A stretch of DNA of 64,000 bases, taken from NCBI GenBank assembly GCA_934271735.1, contig CAKQSB010000012.1, forward strand, positions 1-64,000, in the 5' to 3' direction. Below, one piece after another: positions 1 to 9,774 of the stretch (positions are counted from its first letter, which is position 1; each line of letters opens with the position of its first letter). A model generated the notes under the pieces. That model saw only the letters and a program-made list of their open reading frames with translations, was not told the DNA's origin and ran no database searches. The DNA comes from an uncultured Clostridia bacterium. Its GTDB lineage: Bacteria; Bacillota; Clostridia; Christensenellales; Borkfalkiaceae. The position numbers were made by a program, and so were the translations under genes.

Positions 1-1
1 T

Positions 2-79
2 GTTGCCGTTCCGTTTACGGGCATAAATTTAAACATCGGATATATAAACGGAAACGGCAAAATCCCTCTTTTTCAATGA
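2..79 (+). CDS. 3' end of a gene entering from the left edge (unknown product)
   Basis: The second frame is open from the window edge and ends at TGA 77-79. The 25 visible residues include GINLNIGYINGNGKIPLFQ, a beta-strand-like ending with no family I recognise. A terminator hairpin at 169-202 in the same orientation supports a real gene ending here. Only the C-terminal tip is visible, so no function is assigned. Confidence 0.4.
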   Translation, partial: VAVPFTGINLNIGYINGNGKIPLFQ

Positions 80-168
80 CGAAAACTAAAATGGAGACGC
101 GGCAACTTGTTGCCACCGTTCGCATTACGAAAATGCCGACAACTTCACACCTATATAATCGTTTTTCA

Positions 169-208
169 GCCGTCCGAAGGCTTTAAAAGCCCTTCGGACG
201 GCGTTTTA
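169..208 (+). terminator. Rho-independent terminator
   Basis: Perfect 12-bp stem (GCCGTCCGAAGG with CCTTCGGACGGC), 10-nt loop, then a short T run. The T run lies on the plus-strand side, so it probably ends the gene truncated at the left edge. Confidence 0.75.
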
Positions 209-243
209 CTACATACTTCTATTATTCTTTCTCACACCTTTGT

Positions 244-283
244 AAAAAAGCGGCTTGCGCCGTAAAACGCAAGCCGCTTTTTT
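244..283. terminator. Bidirectional terminator
   Basis: An 11-bp stem (AGCGGCTTGCG with CGCAAGCCGCT) sits between an A run and a T run, so it can act on both strands. For the minus strand it closes the glycan-utilisation cluster whose last gene stops at 335. Confidence 0.8.
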
Positions 284-334
284 AGTGCAACCGACCAAAC
301 GCAAAAGCAGTCGGTTAAGTTTTGTTATTTGTTA

Positions 335-3300
335 TTATTTTTCCTCTTTTTTCTTAACGAAGAAGAGAGCCGCCGCAAGCGCGGGAATCAACATTACCGA
401 ACCGACCGCAACGCTGCTTCCGCAACCGCCCTTCTTGGATTCGGTGGGTTTTTCTTCGCTCGGCTTTTCGGATTCCGAAGGCTTCTCGGATTCGCTCGGC
501 TTTTCGGGTTCGACGGATTCGCCGGGCTCGGGAGTTTCGGTCAATTCGATCGCCTTGAAGTTAAGCTCTTCGCCTTCGCCGTATTCTTTCAAACCGACTT
601 TCATTTCGGCGCTCGAGGAGGAAGCGGGAGTTTCAACGGTAAGAACGCTCGCTTCGAGGTTGAACGTTCCGAGCGATTCGTTTATCGTGGTCTTTCTCGC
701 CGTGTCAACGGTTATTGTGAGATTGCCGTTTTCAACTGCGAACGAAATGTTGTGAACGCCGAGAGCATTGGGGTTTTCGGACTTCGAAACGTTAATCGTT
801 CTCGAATTTTCCATAACTATTATGTTGCCCTTAGCGTCTTTAACGTAATACAATTCGTAAAGCGCGGTGGTGTTAGCGGTTATTTCTTCCGGAGCGTAAT
901 TCGTGAAGAGGATATAAGTGAACGTATAACGGCTGTACGGATCGAAGAAATCGAATCTTACGTAACCGTTGGTCTGCCACTCACGACCGTTCTTATAGTA
1001 ACCTACGGTGGACTTGAAGTCTACCTTGAAGTTTACGCCCGCGTTGAAATCGTAAGATTTCATAAGCGTTACGTAGTTGTCGCTCGTAAGCATATATGCG
1101 CCGTTACCGGTTTCTACAGTGCCGTCGCCGGTCTTAGCGTAGCCGTCGTTAAATCTTGCAACGTAAACGTAAAGCGGATAAAGTTTTCCTCCGCTTACCG
1201 CGATGAATTCGGTAGAACCTACTTCGTCTGCAATGTTGGCTTTCTTAATGGTAAGAGTTCCGTCGGTATAGCTCCATTCGGTGTTTGCGATATCTTCGTC
1301 ACCTTTCATAACCGATTCGACGGAAGCAAGACCGAGGTTGAATTTAACGTCGGTAAGTTCGCCTTTCGTTGCGAAAGCGATGTGGGCTTTTTCCATTGCC
1401 GAAGAGACATACGTCATATTGATAGCCGTACCTGTTCCGTTAGCTTTGTCTTCGATGATGAGCTGACCCTGTTTAGCGAACGGAAGTTTTTTGAAGAACG
1501 ATTTTTTGATCGTAAGTTTGCCGCCTTCATAAGCGATATCCTCTGCAGCCGCTACAACTCCGCTGTCGGAAGAAACTTTGAGGTTGGTTCCGTCGGTGTT
1601 GATAACGTCGAGAACGAGGTCGTTTGCGGGATTAGCTATATCAACGGTGTAGCTTGCTTCGTCGGAAGCTCCTACAGGTCCGGTTACGCCGACGCCGTTC
1701 ATATCCTTGTTGGCTTTAAAGCCGAAGTTAGTGATCTGATGGTTGAAGAAGAATCCTACGTACGCTTTGCCGTTTGCGAAATCTTTCTGCAATGCGGCAG
1801 GAGTCGCGATGTTCAGTCCGTTTACTTTGAAGTAACCTTCTTCGGCAGCGTCTTTACCGAAATACATTTCGATAACGAGATTCTTAATCTTCGGAAGATG
1901 TTCGTAGTTCGCGTTGGTGGAAGCAGTCGGAACGAATCCGCCGAGTTTCTGGATATCCTTTCTGCCGTTTCCGAAGAAAAGAGCCGTCAAAGCGATGTCT
2001 TTTGCGGTGCCGTCGGAGAAATAATCCATATATTTATACGAATCCATAACGCCGAGAAGCGCCCATTCGGTTCCGTCGCCGAAAGCCTCTACTTCGAGAG
2101 AAATAGGCTTCGTTACGTCGAACGCTTTGTTATAGTAAATTCTCGAAGAAAGAGTCGTTTCGCTGAACGCTCTGAGGTTTGCGGAAATGTAATGTCCGTC
2201 GGTTACGAGTTCTGTGTCCTTAACAAGGTCGTTTGCTCTTGCAACCCAGCCTTCCGTGGCTACCTTGCAGTAAAGCGAACCTTCCAGGGAATCTTCGCCG
2301 ATGCCGATTCTGAACTTAAGGCTGCGAAGCGCGCCGATCTGTGTTTCGAGATATTCTTTCTTTAAAGTGAAAGTGTAGGTCTTTCCGTCCTGAGCGAGGG
2401 TGTAATCTGTTCCCGCGGTCAAAGCGGCGGAAGTGATGTTTCTTACGCCCGTTTTAACGACGATGCTGTCCTGAGTGACGGCTCCGTCATATTCGAACGT
2501 GTAGCTTACGTCTTTGATTTCGTCGAGTTCAAGATAAGTTGCGCCTTTCCATACGGGAGGAGCAGCCTTCTGAACGGTGGTGTACACAGAGCCTTTTCCG
2601 TTTTCGGCAACTACGGATAAAGTAGTAACCTTGGTTAACTGAGCGATATATGCGTTCCAGAACGCGGGTTTAATAGTAACCTTCTTAGCGGTCTCGTCGC
2701 CTTCGACGGCTTCGATAGCGTAAGCGTTCGTATCGGTAACTTCCGTTCCGTTTACCTGAAGTTTAGCTTCGCCCGTGACATTCTTTACGGTGAAAGACAT
2801 TTCTGCGGGAAGAGAACCCGTGGAAAGATCGATCGTTCCGTTTAAAGCTGCGGGAACGGTGGAATACTCTACGTAAGGAGTATTATATTCGCCGAAAAGA
2901 GTTACGCCGCCTGCTCCGCCGACCTGGTTGCAGGAAAATGCAAGATAGCATCCTTTTTCAGCGAAATCACCCGCTTTAAGCCAGGGAAGAATGGTGGTAT
3001 CCGCAGTTCCGTCCTGATAAAGCTTAACGCCGTCGATTTTAATGGTGGAAACATCTCCGCCCTCGCCCGTTCCGAGGTGAACCTCTACGGTGTGAAGCTG
3101 ATCGCTTATGTTTGCAGCCATTCCCTTAACGCCTACTGCCGGCGCACTATCAGGCAAGCCATAAATAGCCTGCGTCGTATTTCCGTAAACCTGAGCCGCC
3201 CCGTTTTGTACGATAATGTGGGGAAGCGTGTCGCAGTCTTTGTTTACGCCGGGCCAGTTTGCAGCCGTCCAGTTGGTTTGTCCGTTAAGGAACATAAACG

Positions 3301-3598
3301 CACCCCAGCCATCCTGTCCTGCGGACATAAACTGGAACGTAACCGTTCTTCCCGGAACGTCTACGAGGTTAGTGTTGTTGATAACCGTTGCACTCTGTCC
3401 GCTGTATTGAAGCCCCGAGTTGTTGAGCTCAACAAGCTGTTTGGTTCTGCTTGTTTTCCACTGTGTGGTTGCCGCAGCAGCCTCTCCTTCTGCCTTGGCG
3501 TCGGTTTTAACGAGATTAAGCCCGACAACAAGACACAATGCCATAACTACCGCAAAAAGCGCGGAAAATATGGACTTAGCCTTTTTTGTTTTCATCAT
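335..3598 (-). CDS. Secreted multidomain surface protein with C-terminal GGCGSS-type anchor
   Basis: 1087 residues. A signal peptide (about 1-36, LFAVVMALCLVVGLNLV core) precedes three regions that look like concanavalin/LamG-type beta-sandwiches (about 45-250, 470-680, 830-1020), separated by Ig-like stretches. A low-complexity linker of repeated SEKPSE follows, then GGCGSS, a hydrophobic span of about 20 residues and KKKEEK. The linker plus tripartite tail indicates cell-surface attachment. The tail is not LPXTG; it resembles the MYXO-CTERM/Synerg-CTERM style, where a Cys lies just before the membrane segment. The RBS GGGAGGT supports the start. It is the last gene of the sugar-uptake cluster, so glycan binding at the surface is a reasonable inference; no catalytic motif was recognised. 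Confidence 0.75.
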   Translation of the reverse strand: MMKTKKAKSIFSALFAVVMALCLVVGLNLVKTDAKAEGEAAAATTQWKTSRTKQLVELNNSGLQYSGQSATVINNTNLVDVPGRTVTFQFMSAGQDGWGAFMFLNGQTNWTAANWPGVNKDCDTLPHIIVQNGAAQVYGNTTQAIYGLPDSAPAVGVKGMAANISDQLHTVEVHLGTGEGGDVSTIKIDGVKLYQDGTADTTILPWLKAGDFAEKGCYLAFSCNQVGGAGGVTLFGEYNTPYVEYSTVPAALNGTIDLSTGSLPAEMSFTVKNVTGEAKLQVNGTEVTDTNAYAIEAVEGDETAKKVTIKPAFWNAYIAQLTKVTTLSVVAENGKGSVYTTVQKAAPPVWKGATYLELDEIKDVSYTFEYDGAVTQDSIVVKTGVRNITSAALTAGTDYTLAQDGKTYTFTLKKEYLETQIGALRSLKFRIGIGEDSLEGSLYCKVATEGWVARANDLVKDTELVTDGHYISANLRAFSETTLSSRIYYNKAFDVTKPISLEVEAFGDGTEWALLGVMDSYKYMDYFSDGTAKDIALTALFFGNGRKDIQKLGGFVPTASTNANYEHLPKIKNLVIEMYFGKDAAEEGYFKVNGLNIATPAALQKDFANGKAYVGFFFNHQITNFGFKANKDMNGVGVTGPVGASDEASYTVDIANPANDLVLDVINTDGTNLKVSSDSGVVAAAEDIAYEGGKLTIKKSFFKKLPFAKQGQLIIEDKANGTGTAINMTYVSSAMEKAHIAFATKGELTDVKFNLGLASVESVMKGDEDIANTEWSYTDGTLTIKKANIADEVGSTEFIAVSGGKLYPLYVYVARFNDGYAKTGDGTVETGNGAYMLTSDNYVTLMKSYDFNAGVNFKVDFKSTVGYYKNGREWQTNGYVRFDFFDPYSRYTFTYILFTNYAPEEITANTTALYELYYVKDAKGNIIVMENSRTINVSKSENPNALGVHNISFAVENGNLTITVDTARKTTINESLGTFNLEASVLTVETPASSSSAEMKVGLKEYGEGEELNFKAIELTETPEPGESVEPEKPSESEKPSESEKPSEEKPTESKKGGCGSSVAVGSVMLIPALAAALFFVKKKEEK

Positions 3599-3637
3599 TT
3601 AGTTTACCTCCCGGTATATTTTTTATCTTTTAAGCTC

Positions 3638-3663
3638 TCCGCGGAGATTTTTCGCTCCGCGGA
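3638..3663 (-). other. Intercistronic hairpin
   Basis: Perfect 9-bp inverted repeat (TCCGCGGAG with CTCCGCGGA, 8-nt loop) between the stop of the GH99-like gene (3696) and the start of the surface-protein gene (3598). No T run follows on the minus strand, so it is more likely an mRNA-processing or stabilising element than a terminator. Confidence 0.5.
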
Positions 3664-3695
3664 AAATCATAAAACTTTCGGTGTTTTCAATAACT

Positions 3696-5867
3696 TTAAT
3701 AACCCATTCTGTAGGTATAGTTAAGTCTGCCTGCGGGAGCGCAGTCGCCGCCGCAATAGAACGCGAATATATCTCCGAACGAATAAACGCCTACGCCGTC
3801 GTTGGTTTCGGTTTTAGTTCCCGCAAAAATATTGTCGGAAATCTTAACGCCTATTTCGCTCGCGCTCGTAACGCCTAACGCTTCGAGCGGAATACGATAC
3901 GCAACGTATTTGCCCTCTGTGTAAATATCCGCCTCGAAATCGAGCGTCGTTGCGAGGATTTCGCCGTCCGCGTTCATTCCGAGAGCTTCGATAGAGGTAA
4001 GTTCGCCGTTCGGGCTGCGGTTGATTACGAAGTCGTAACCGTTCCAACCCTGTCTTCCGCCTGCGGAAATCCAGAGGTTCATCCAGCCCTTGTCGCCCTG
4101 CTCGTGAGCCGTAACGTTGTTTTTAGTAGCCGCAAGAACGTAGAGATACTCGCTGTCGTTAGCGATTTTGATATAATCTATATCGTTTCTCGCCGTGTTA
4201 TCCGTGTAGGTGTACTTGTTTGCGATGCTCTTCGCGTTTCTGTTCACGGCGTCGCCCGTGAAGTCGATATATTTCGCTTTCACGTCGTTCCACGCGGAGA
4301 TATTCTTGTAGTCGACGGTCTGTCTCATCCACATTGCCGCAGCCGAGGCTTTTCCGCCGTCTTCATACTTGAATTTTCTTACGTTTTCCACGAGGTTCAA
4401 AAAATACGTATCGCCGTAACCGCCCGCGTCTCTCATCATCTCGACGTCTCTCGAGAAAGCTATGCTGAACGTATCTACGAAAGTAGCGTATCTGCCGTTC
4501 TGATCGAGTTTCTGAGCAACCCATTCGTTCCAGCCCGTTACGGTTACCATCCATACTTCGTCGCTTCCGCTGTAATTATGAACGTTATCCCATTCGCTGA
4601 CAAAGTTCGTTGCCGTAAGCGCGGCGTCTATACTGTCCGTCTGATAAGCGAAAATCTGATTCGGTAAAGCTCCTCTGCCGCGATACTTATAGCTCATATC
4701 CTTTCTGCTTCTCGCAAGATATGCTTCGGACGACCAGTTTCCGTCGATATGTTGCGCAACGGAAACGTTCATTATACCGTTATAGTTCTTCTGCGGGAAG
4801 GAATAATCCATCCACGGGAAACCGTTTTCGTAAGAACTCGGCGTAACAGCCGTCGGCCAGACGACGTTTCTTATCCAGAAAGCGTCCGCAACGGCCTGAT
4901 TCGTAAGATACTGTTTATCGAAACTGTAAGTTACGAGAAGGGGTTTGCCGGAGGGGTTTCTCGTTTTATCCGCCGTGAACCAGCAGGATTTATACTTGAA
5001 ATTATCTGCCGCGTAATAGTTGTTGTATACCCATTCGATAACTCTCGTCGTCGTTCTCGTACGGACTGTTTCGTCCGAAGAGGTGTAGGGGTTACAACAG
5101 ATAGGAACTATTCTCGGAACTTCGAAGCCTTCGGCTTGCATTTCGAGAATGGTGTCCATCAAAGCGATCGTCGCGTCTTTATAAATATTGATCGCGTTTT
5201 CGCCGTTCATATTAGCGTTAGTGAAATCGAGATACAAAAAGTCAATCCCCGCCAAAGTCAAAAGCTCGAGATGTCTTCTTATAACCCACTTATCCGTGGA
5301 ACGGTAATAACCGTAAAGCGGTTCTTCGAAATAATGGAAGCCGTTCTTCGGGGAAATCTTCGAGTTGTAATTAGCCGCCCCGGGAAGCGCCCAGAGAGGA
5401 TTAGTAAGGTCGTAAGGATCGTACGTTTCAAGCATTTTCGATATATCGTAAATGCCGCCTATATCGTTGCCGAGCCATAAAAAGTAGAAAATACCTACGT
5501 ATTTGCTCTTCTTTTTAACGCCTTTAGCCTTAACCTCGCCGCCCTCGAAAACAGAAGAAAGCTGCGACGCGGTAAAATACTGCTCGCCCATATCGAGGAG
5601 CTTTTTGGTGTATTCCGCGTCGTAAACGTCGAGCCAGTCTTCGCCGTAGTTATATCCCTGCGGCTCGGAAGTCGTCTGACTTTCCGGATTACTTTCGGAC
5701 TGAGAATTACTTTCGGAATTTCTGTCGGAAGCGGTTTGCGAATCTTTTTCGGAATTACCCGTAGAATCGGACGTACCGCCCGAAAAACAACCCGTCATTG
5801 CAAACATAGCTATTACCATTAAAACGGAAATTATTTTGTAAATTAAACTCTTTTTAGCGTTCGTCAT
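3696..5867 (-). CDS. GH99/WbsX-like lipoprotein (probable glycoside hydrolase) A
   Basis: 723 residues from the ATG at 5867, chosen because GGAGA lies 5 nt upstream and the lipoprotein signal begins there (lipobox FAMTGC, Cys27). A Ser/Glu/Asn-rich linker (30-75) leads to a TIM-barrel-like region (about 120-560) with GIFYFLWLG, FEEPLYGYY (acidic pair 181-182) and TGWNEW at 444-449. The last motif is typical of the WbsX/GH99-like superfamily. The C-terminal about 150 residues look like a CBM9/DOMON-type beta-sandwich. A paralogue lies immediately upstream. Role inferred: extracellular cleavage of an oligosaccharide taken up by the neighbouring transporter. The exact specificity and the catalytic residues are not assigned. 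Confidence 0.75.
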   Translation of the reverse strand: MTNAKKSLIYKIISVLMVIAMFAMTGCFSGGTSDSTGNSEKDSQTASDRNSESNSQSESNPESQTTSEPQGYNYGEDWLDVYDAEYTKKLLDMGEQYFTASQLSSVFEGGEVKAKGVKKKSKYVGIFYFLWLGNDIGGIYDISKMLETYDPYDLTNPLWALPGAANYNSKISPKNGFHYFEEPLYGYYRSTDKWVIRRHLELLTLAGIDFLYLDFTNANMNGENAINIYKDATIALMDTILEMQAEGFEVPRIVPICCNPYTSSDETVRTRTTTRVIEWVYNNYYAADNFKYKSCWFTADKTRNPSGKPLLVTYSFDKQYLTNQAVADAFWIRNVVWPTAVTPSSYENGFPWMDYSFPQKNYNGIMNVSVAQHIDGNWSSEAYLARSRKDMSYKYRGRGALPNQIFAYQTDSIDAALTATNFVSEWDNVHNYSGSDEVWMVTVTGWNEWVAQKLDQNGRYATFVDTFSIAFSRDVEMMRDAGGYGDTYFLNLVENVRKFKYEDGGKASAAAMWMRQTVDYKNISAWNDVKAKYIDFTGDAVNRNAKSIANKYTYTDNTARNDIDYIKIANDSEYLYVLAATKNNVTAHEQGDKGWMNLWISAGGRQGWNGYDFVINRSPNGELTSIEALGMNADGEILATTLDFEADIYTEGKYVAYRIPLEALGVTSASEIGVKISDNIFAGTKTETNDGVGVYSFGDIFAFYCGGDCAPAGRLNYTYRMGY

Positions 5868-5881
5868 ATTTTTCTCCGATT

Positions 5882-7786
5882 TTATTTGACGTACCAGCTG
5901 TAATTGATACGTCCCAAAGGCGCGCAATCGCCGTTAGTGTAAAGGTCGGTCACGTCGAGATCCTTCTGAAGATTATCGGTTACTTTAACCTGAAGCCCGA
6001 ACTGTTTTTCGGTTATGCCGAGCGAGGATTTGCTTACTTTAACGATCATAACGTTGCCGGAAACATAAGTTTCGGCTTCGCCCGCTTTTTCGAACGCGCC
6101 GTCCGAAATTCTGTCTATACTCGACTTCGTTCCGTTAAGTTCGCGGTTTATGACGTACTGAAGATTGTTCCAGCCGCCTTCCGCGCCCTCGAGACCTATC
6201 CAGAGGTTCATCCATCTCGTATCTTCCGCGGCTTTCTGCGTGATATCGCCTTCCGTCGCGATCATAAACCATACGTTGTCGCTGTCCGCGGCGATTCTTA
6301 ACTCTTTGATATCGTTTCTGCCGGTATCGTTCTTGTAAAAAGTCGCGCCCGCGCCCTGGTGATTTCTGGGTTTTGTATCGCCCGTAAGGTCCGCGTAAGA
6401 AGTTATGCCGTTCCAATTCGCAAGATCGAGCATATCTTTGTCGACGTAATTTTCGTAAGTTATGTCGTTATGTCCCGAACCCTTGAACTTTCTGATGTTT
6501 TTAACCATCTGAATAAAGCAGTTGTCAAGATATCCGCCGTTCATCATTTCGATGTCTCTCGAGAATTCCATATCGAACGTATCGACGAAATAACCGTAAG
6601 AATCACCCAGGAAGGGATCTTTACTCTGCTTTTGCGCCATCCATTCGTTCCAGCCGGTTATGAACACGAGGTTTACGTCCTTGTTTTTCCAGACGGAATC
6701 CCACTGCTCTTCGAAGTTCGTGTTTTTAACCGCGTTTTCGTAAGTGTTTGTGTTCGTCGTATTCGACCAGCCTCTTCCGCGGTTGGCGTTGTAATACTTC
6801 GTAGCCTGTTCTTTCGAAACTTTGCTTTTCAAAGTATCGGACAAAGAATCGTAATTATGCGGAGCGAAAAGTCCGGACAGGGAAAAGTTTATTCCGCTTA
6901 TCTTAGCGTCCGAAAATCCGCCGCCGATACCCGTGTGCTGAGACGCGGAAACGTTCATAATCGTGTAATCGTTTGCGTCGTCCGTAAACGTTTCCTGCGG
7001 ATATCTCCATGATATCCACGGAAATTTATTCGCGTTGTATGTGGTGTTCGGCCACTGAGCGGCTTTAAAGTAGAATGTGTTTTTGATTGCCTCGTCGCTG
7101 CCTGCGTAAGAGGAAATTATCCAGGGTTTATCGCCGTTACCCTTGAACATCACAGAGTCGTATTTTCCTCTTTTGTAGAACGCGTTGTAAATTTCCGAAG
7201 TTCTGTTCGTGGAATCGGAGTTCGTCATAAACATAGCTTTGGGAATTTTATACCCGAGGTTCTGATACTCTAAAAGTACGTTTAAAACCGTTCTTGCGGC
7301 GGGAGCGTAATAATCGTTGTTGGTCGTGTCGAAACAGATAAAATCGAGACCCGCGTTGATGAAAAGCTCGATGTGTTTACGAACCACCCATTCGTCTTCG
7401 ATCTGATAATATCCGTACATAGGTTCGCCCCAGAACGTGAAATTCGGTCCGTATTTGACCTCCTCTCCCGTAAGAGTGTTTTCAACCTTACCCTCTTGCT
7501 CGTAGGATTCGACGTTCACCGCCGTACCCGCCTGACTTGCCCAAAGGAAATAGAAAACGCCCACGACGTTATCGTTATAACCGCTCACCTGCTCGAACGA
7601 ACGACCGAAGTCGTCCGTTCCCGCAGTTCTTAAAAAGCCGTTGTCAAGATCGGCGGAAACTTCATACGTACCCGTAATTTTCTTCTCGCCGTTATTCTTG
7701 CTCTCGCCGGAATGAGTCGTTTCGCACGCCGCGGCGGCGAAAACAAGGGATAATCCGAGCGCGAGAGCGGGAATTTTTTTATTCAT
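5882..7786 (-). CDS. GH99/WbsX-like lipoprotein (probable glycoside hydrolase) B
   Basis: 634 residues, lipobox AAAAC with Cys21. Same architecture as the downstream paralogue: GVFYFLWAS (76-84), WGEPMYGYY (119-127), a GLDFICFD strand, TGWNEW at 377-382, and a C-terminal beta-sandwich from about 475 containing the shared pattern R-W-M-N-L-W-I. The two copies are clearly homologous but diverged, so the duplication is old and the enzymes may act on different linkages. It lies between the solute-binding gene and paralogue A on the same strand with short gaps, consistent with one operon. Confidence 0.75.
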   Translation of the reverse strand: MNKKIPALALGLSLVFAAAACETTHSGESKNNGEKKITGTYEVSADLDNGFLRTAGTDDFGRSFEQVSGYNDNVVGVFYFLWASQAGTAVNVESYEQEGKVENTLTGEEVKYGPNFTFWGEPMYGYYQIEDEWVVRKHIELFINAGLDFICFDTTNNDYYAPAARTVLNVLLEYQNLGYKIPKAMFMTNSDSTNRTSEIYNAFYKRGKYDSVMFKGNGDKPWIISSYAGSDEAIKNTFYFKAAQWPNTTYNANKFPWISWRYPQETFTDDANDYTIMNVSASQHTGIGGGFSDAKISGINFSLSGLFAPHNYDSLSDTLKSKVSKEQATKYYNANRGRGWSNTTNTNTYENAVKNTNFEEQWDSVWKNKDVNLVFITGWNEWMAQKQSKDPFLGDSYGYFVDTFDMEFSRDIEMMNGGYLDNCFIQMVKNIRKFKGSGHNDITYENYVDKDMLDLANWNGITSYADLTGDTKPRNHQGAGATFYKNDTGRNDIKELRIAADSDNVWFMIATEGDITQKAAEDTRWMNLWIGLEGAEGGWNNLQYVINRELNGTKSSIDRISDGAFEKAGEAETYVSGNVMIVKVSKSSLGITEKQFGLQVKVTDNLQKDLDVTDLYTNGDCAPLGRINYSWYVK

Positions 7787-7805
7787 TGCGTAAACTCCTT
7801 AAACG

Positions 7806-9629
7806 TTAAGCAGCCGTGTTGTACGGAGAATTTTTAAGTCCGTTTGTCTTTTCCGAAACCTGAGCGGGATCGGTGTAGATGAAGTTGTTCTTGGTCGCGT
7901 AGCTTGCAAAGCCGGACTTAATCGAAGCGAAAAGCTCGTTGCCGTTCCACGTTCTGTTAGTCGAACGGAAGTACTTGGAAAGAATCTTCGCAACGTCGTT
8001 GTAAACGTATTCGCTCGTATCGCCTACCGTAGCGTCGGTCATACCGGAGCATTTACCGAAGATAAGGTAAGGAGAGGTGGAGCAATCGCCCGCCGACTTA
8101 ACGTAAGTGTAGTCGATCTCCGCGGGAATCTCGATGTTCTTTACGAGCTGAACGAGAGTTATGGGAGCGTCGTTTTCCTTTCTGTAGGTAGCGTAAATAC
8201 CCTGCTGCCCCTGAGGAGAAAGGAGATATTTAAGGAAGTCTATAGCGTATTCGTTGGTCTTGGTGTTGCCGGTGTTTAAAACGCCGAAGTTTTCCTGAGG
8301 ACCGCCGAAAGATCTCACGTTATCCGCAACTCCTTCGAGATCGGATTCCATAGCCGGCATAAGGAACCAGCCGAGCTGATTCGAAATGGTAGCCGCGTCG
8401 GGATACTGAGTGGGTTTACCCTGAATTTCGGTCTTGAACGCGTCTCTGTAAGTTCTTACATAGTCGAGAGCTTCGACATAGAAGAGTTTAAGATCGGCGT
8501 AGCTTGCGTTTTTTTCATAGTTAAGCGTGGTTTCGTTGAAACGGTGGAACGTATCGAGGTAAGCCGCGTCGGGATCGGAGTAGCTCATAAGGTCGTAAAG
8601 ATTTTCCATAACTTCGGTGTAACGCTCGGAGTTGGGATTGTAACCCGTCTGATTGAAATAATAATCTACTACTTTGTTGAGGTTGAAAGAATATTTGTCA
8701 ACCGCGTCTACGCTCGGATCTGCAGCGTCGTAAGTCCAGTCGGCGTCGACGGAAACGTAGCTGTAATCGTCGGAAGTCGAATGTACTTTTTCGATGAAAT
8801 CGCGGAAGTACTGATCGAGATACATATTCACGAGGTGAGAAAGCATATTGAACGAGCCTTCCCCGCAGGACTGTTCGCTTCTGGAAAGTCCGAGAGGATT
8901 CTTGAAGTTCTTGCCCGTAGCTTCTTTAGCTTTCTTCAGAGAAGAAATAAGCCACGACCAGGTGATTTTGCTGTTGTCGATAGTTCCGTCCTTACCTACT
9001 ACTTCGCTCTCGCCTAAAACGTCGAGAACGGCTTTCTTGTTATAGAAAACGGTGAGGTAGTTGGACGAATAGCTTACGCCGGGGATAGTCTCGCTTGCGC
9101 CCGAAACCTTAGTTCTGTAAGCGTCGGGTTCGAGAGCGTCCTTCCATGCTTTGTTGCCTTTGATGTAGGGGTTAGCCTCTTCCAGATAAGGAGTAAGGTC
9201 TACGATTTTGTTAGAACCGTAATATTCGGGGATAATCGAGGTCTGAACGATCGAGGGAACGGAAACCGAAGTACTCGCCATATTTCTTACGGCCTGCATA
9301 TATGCTTCGGGGTCTGTTCTGTTGTTGATTACAATCTGAATATCTTTGCCGAGTACGTTGTACTGATAATCCGAATAAGCGTCCGCAACCGACCGAAGCG
9401 CACTCTGCTCGATAGCGTTTACGGCAGTGTACAACATAATCGTTGTGGATTCGCCGTCGCCCTGAGACGCGCTCGTCTTGTCGCTTGTAGAAGTCGACGT
9501 TTTCTCCGACGTACTCGTCGAACCGCCGTTTGAATCGGGATTGCTTTTGTTCCCGCCGCACGCGATGACGCCGAGCATCATAACGAAGCAAAGAATCACA
9601 GCAAGTAATGATTTAGATATTTTCTTCAT
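7806..9629 (-). CDS. Sugar ABC transporter solute-binding lipoprotein (CUT1-like)
   Basis: 607 residues from the ATG at 9629, which has an excellent AAAGGAGG 6 nt upstream; an earlier in-frame ATG lacks one. Lipobox LGVIAC puts the lipidated Cys at 24, followed by a Ser/Thr/Asp-rich linker. The body has the usual alternating two-lobe composition of extracellular sugar-binding proteins, with SPQGQQGIYA in the hinge-proximal helix. At about 600 residues it is longer than the usual 420-450, suggesting a long oligosaccharide ligand or an inserted domain. Two permeases are encoded immediately upstream in the operon. Confidence 0.85.
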   Translation of the reverse strand: MKKISKSLLAVILCFVMMLGVIACGGNKSNPDSNGGSTSTSEKTSTSTSDKTSASQGDGESTTIMLYTAVNAIEQSALRSVADAYSDYQYNVLGKDIQIVINNRTDPEAYMQAVRNMASTSVSVPSIVQTSIIPEYYGSNKIVDLTPYLEEANPYIKGNKAWKDALEPDAYRTKVSGASETIPGVSYSSNYLTVFYNKKAVLDVLGESEVVGKDGTIDNSKITWSWLISSLKKAKEATGKNFKNPLGLSRSEQSCGEGSFNMLSHLVNMYLDQYFRDFIEKVHSTSDDYSYVSVDADWTYDAADPSVDAVDKYSFNLNKVVDYYFNQTGYNPNSERYTEVMENLYDLMSYSDPDAAYLDTFHRFNETTLNYEKNASYADLKLFYVEALDYVRTYRDAFKTEIQGKPTQYPDAATISNQLGWFLMPAMESDLEGVADNVRSFGGPQENFGVLNTGNTKTNEYAIDFLKYLLSPQGQQGIYATYRKENDAPITLVQLVKNIEIPAEIDYTYVKSAGDCSTSPYLIFGKCSGMTDATVGDTSEYVYNDVAKILSKYFRSTNRTWNGNELFASIKSGFASYATKNNFIYTDPAQVSEKTNGLKNSPYNTAA

Positions 9630-9732
9630 TTCTTTTCCTCCTTTGAAGAAACTTTTTTTATTTTTTTCCGAAGTCATTTGTCGGAGCTTCGGATTTTGAC
9701 TTTTTATTTATTAGGGTTTATAACTTCCATAA

Positions 9733-9774
9733 CTTCATTCCGCTTGCGGAAATCAAAGCTTCATTCCGCTTGCG
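9733..9774. repeat. 16-bp direct repeat spanning the permease stop codon
   Basis: CTTCATTCCGCTTGCG occurs at 9733-9748 and 9759-9774. The second copy encodes the last residues of the permease and the first lies just past its stop codon, so the end of the gene has been locally duplicated. Confidence 0.6.
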
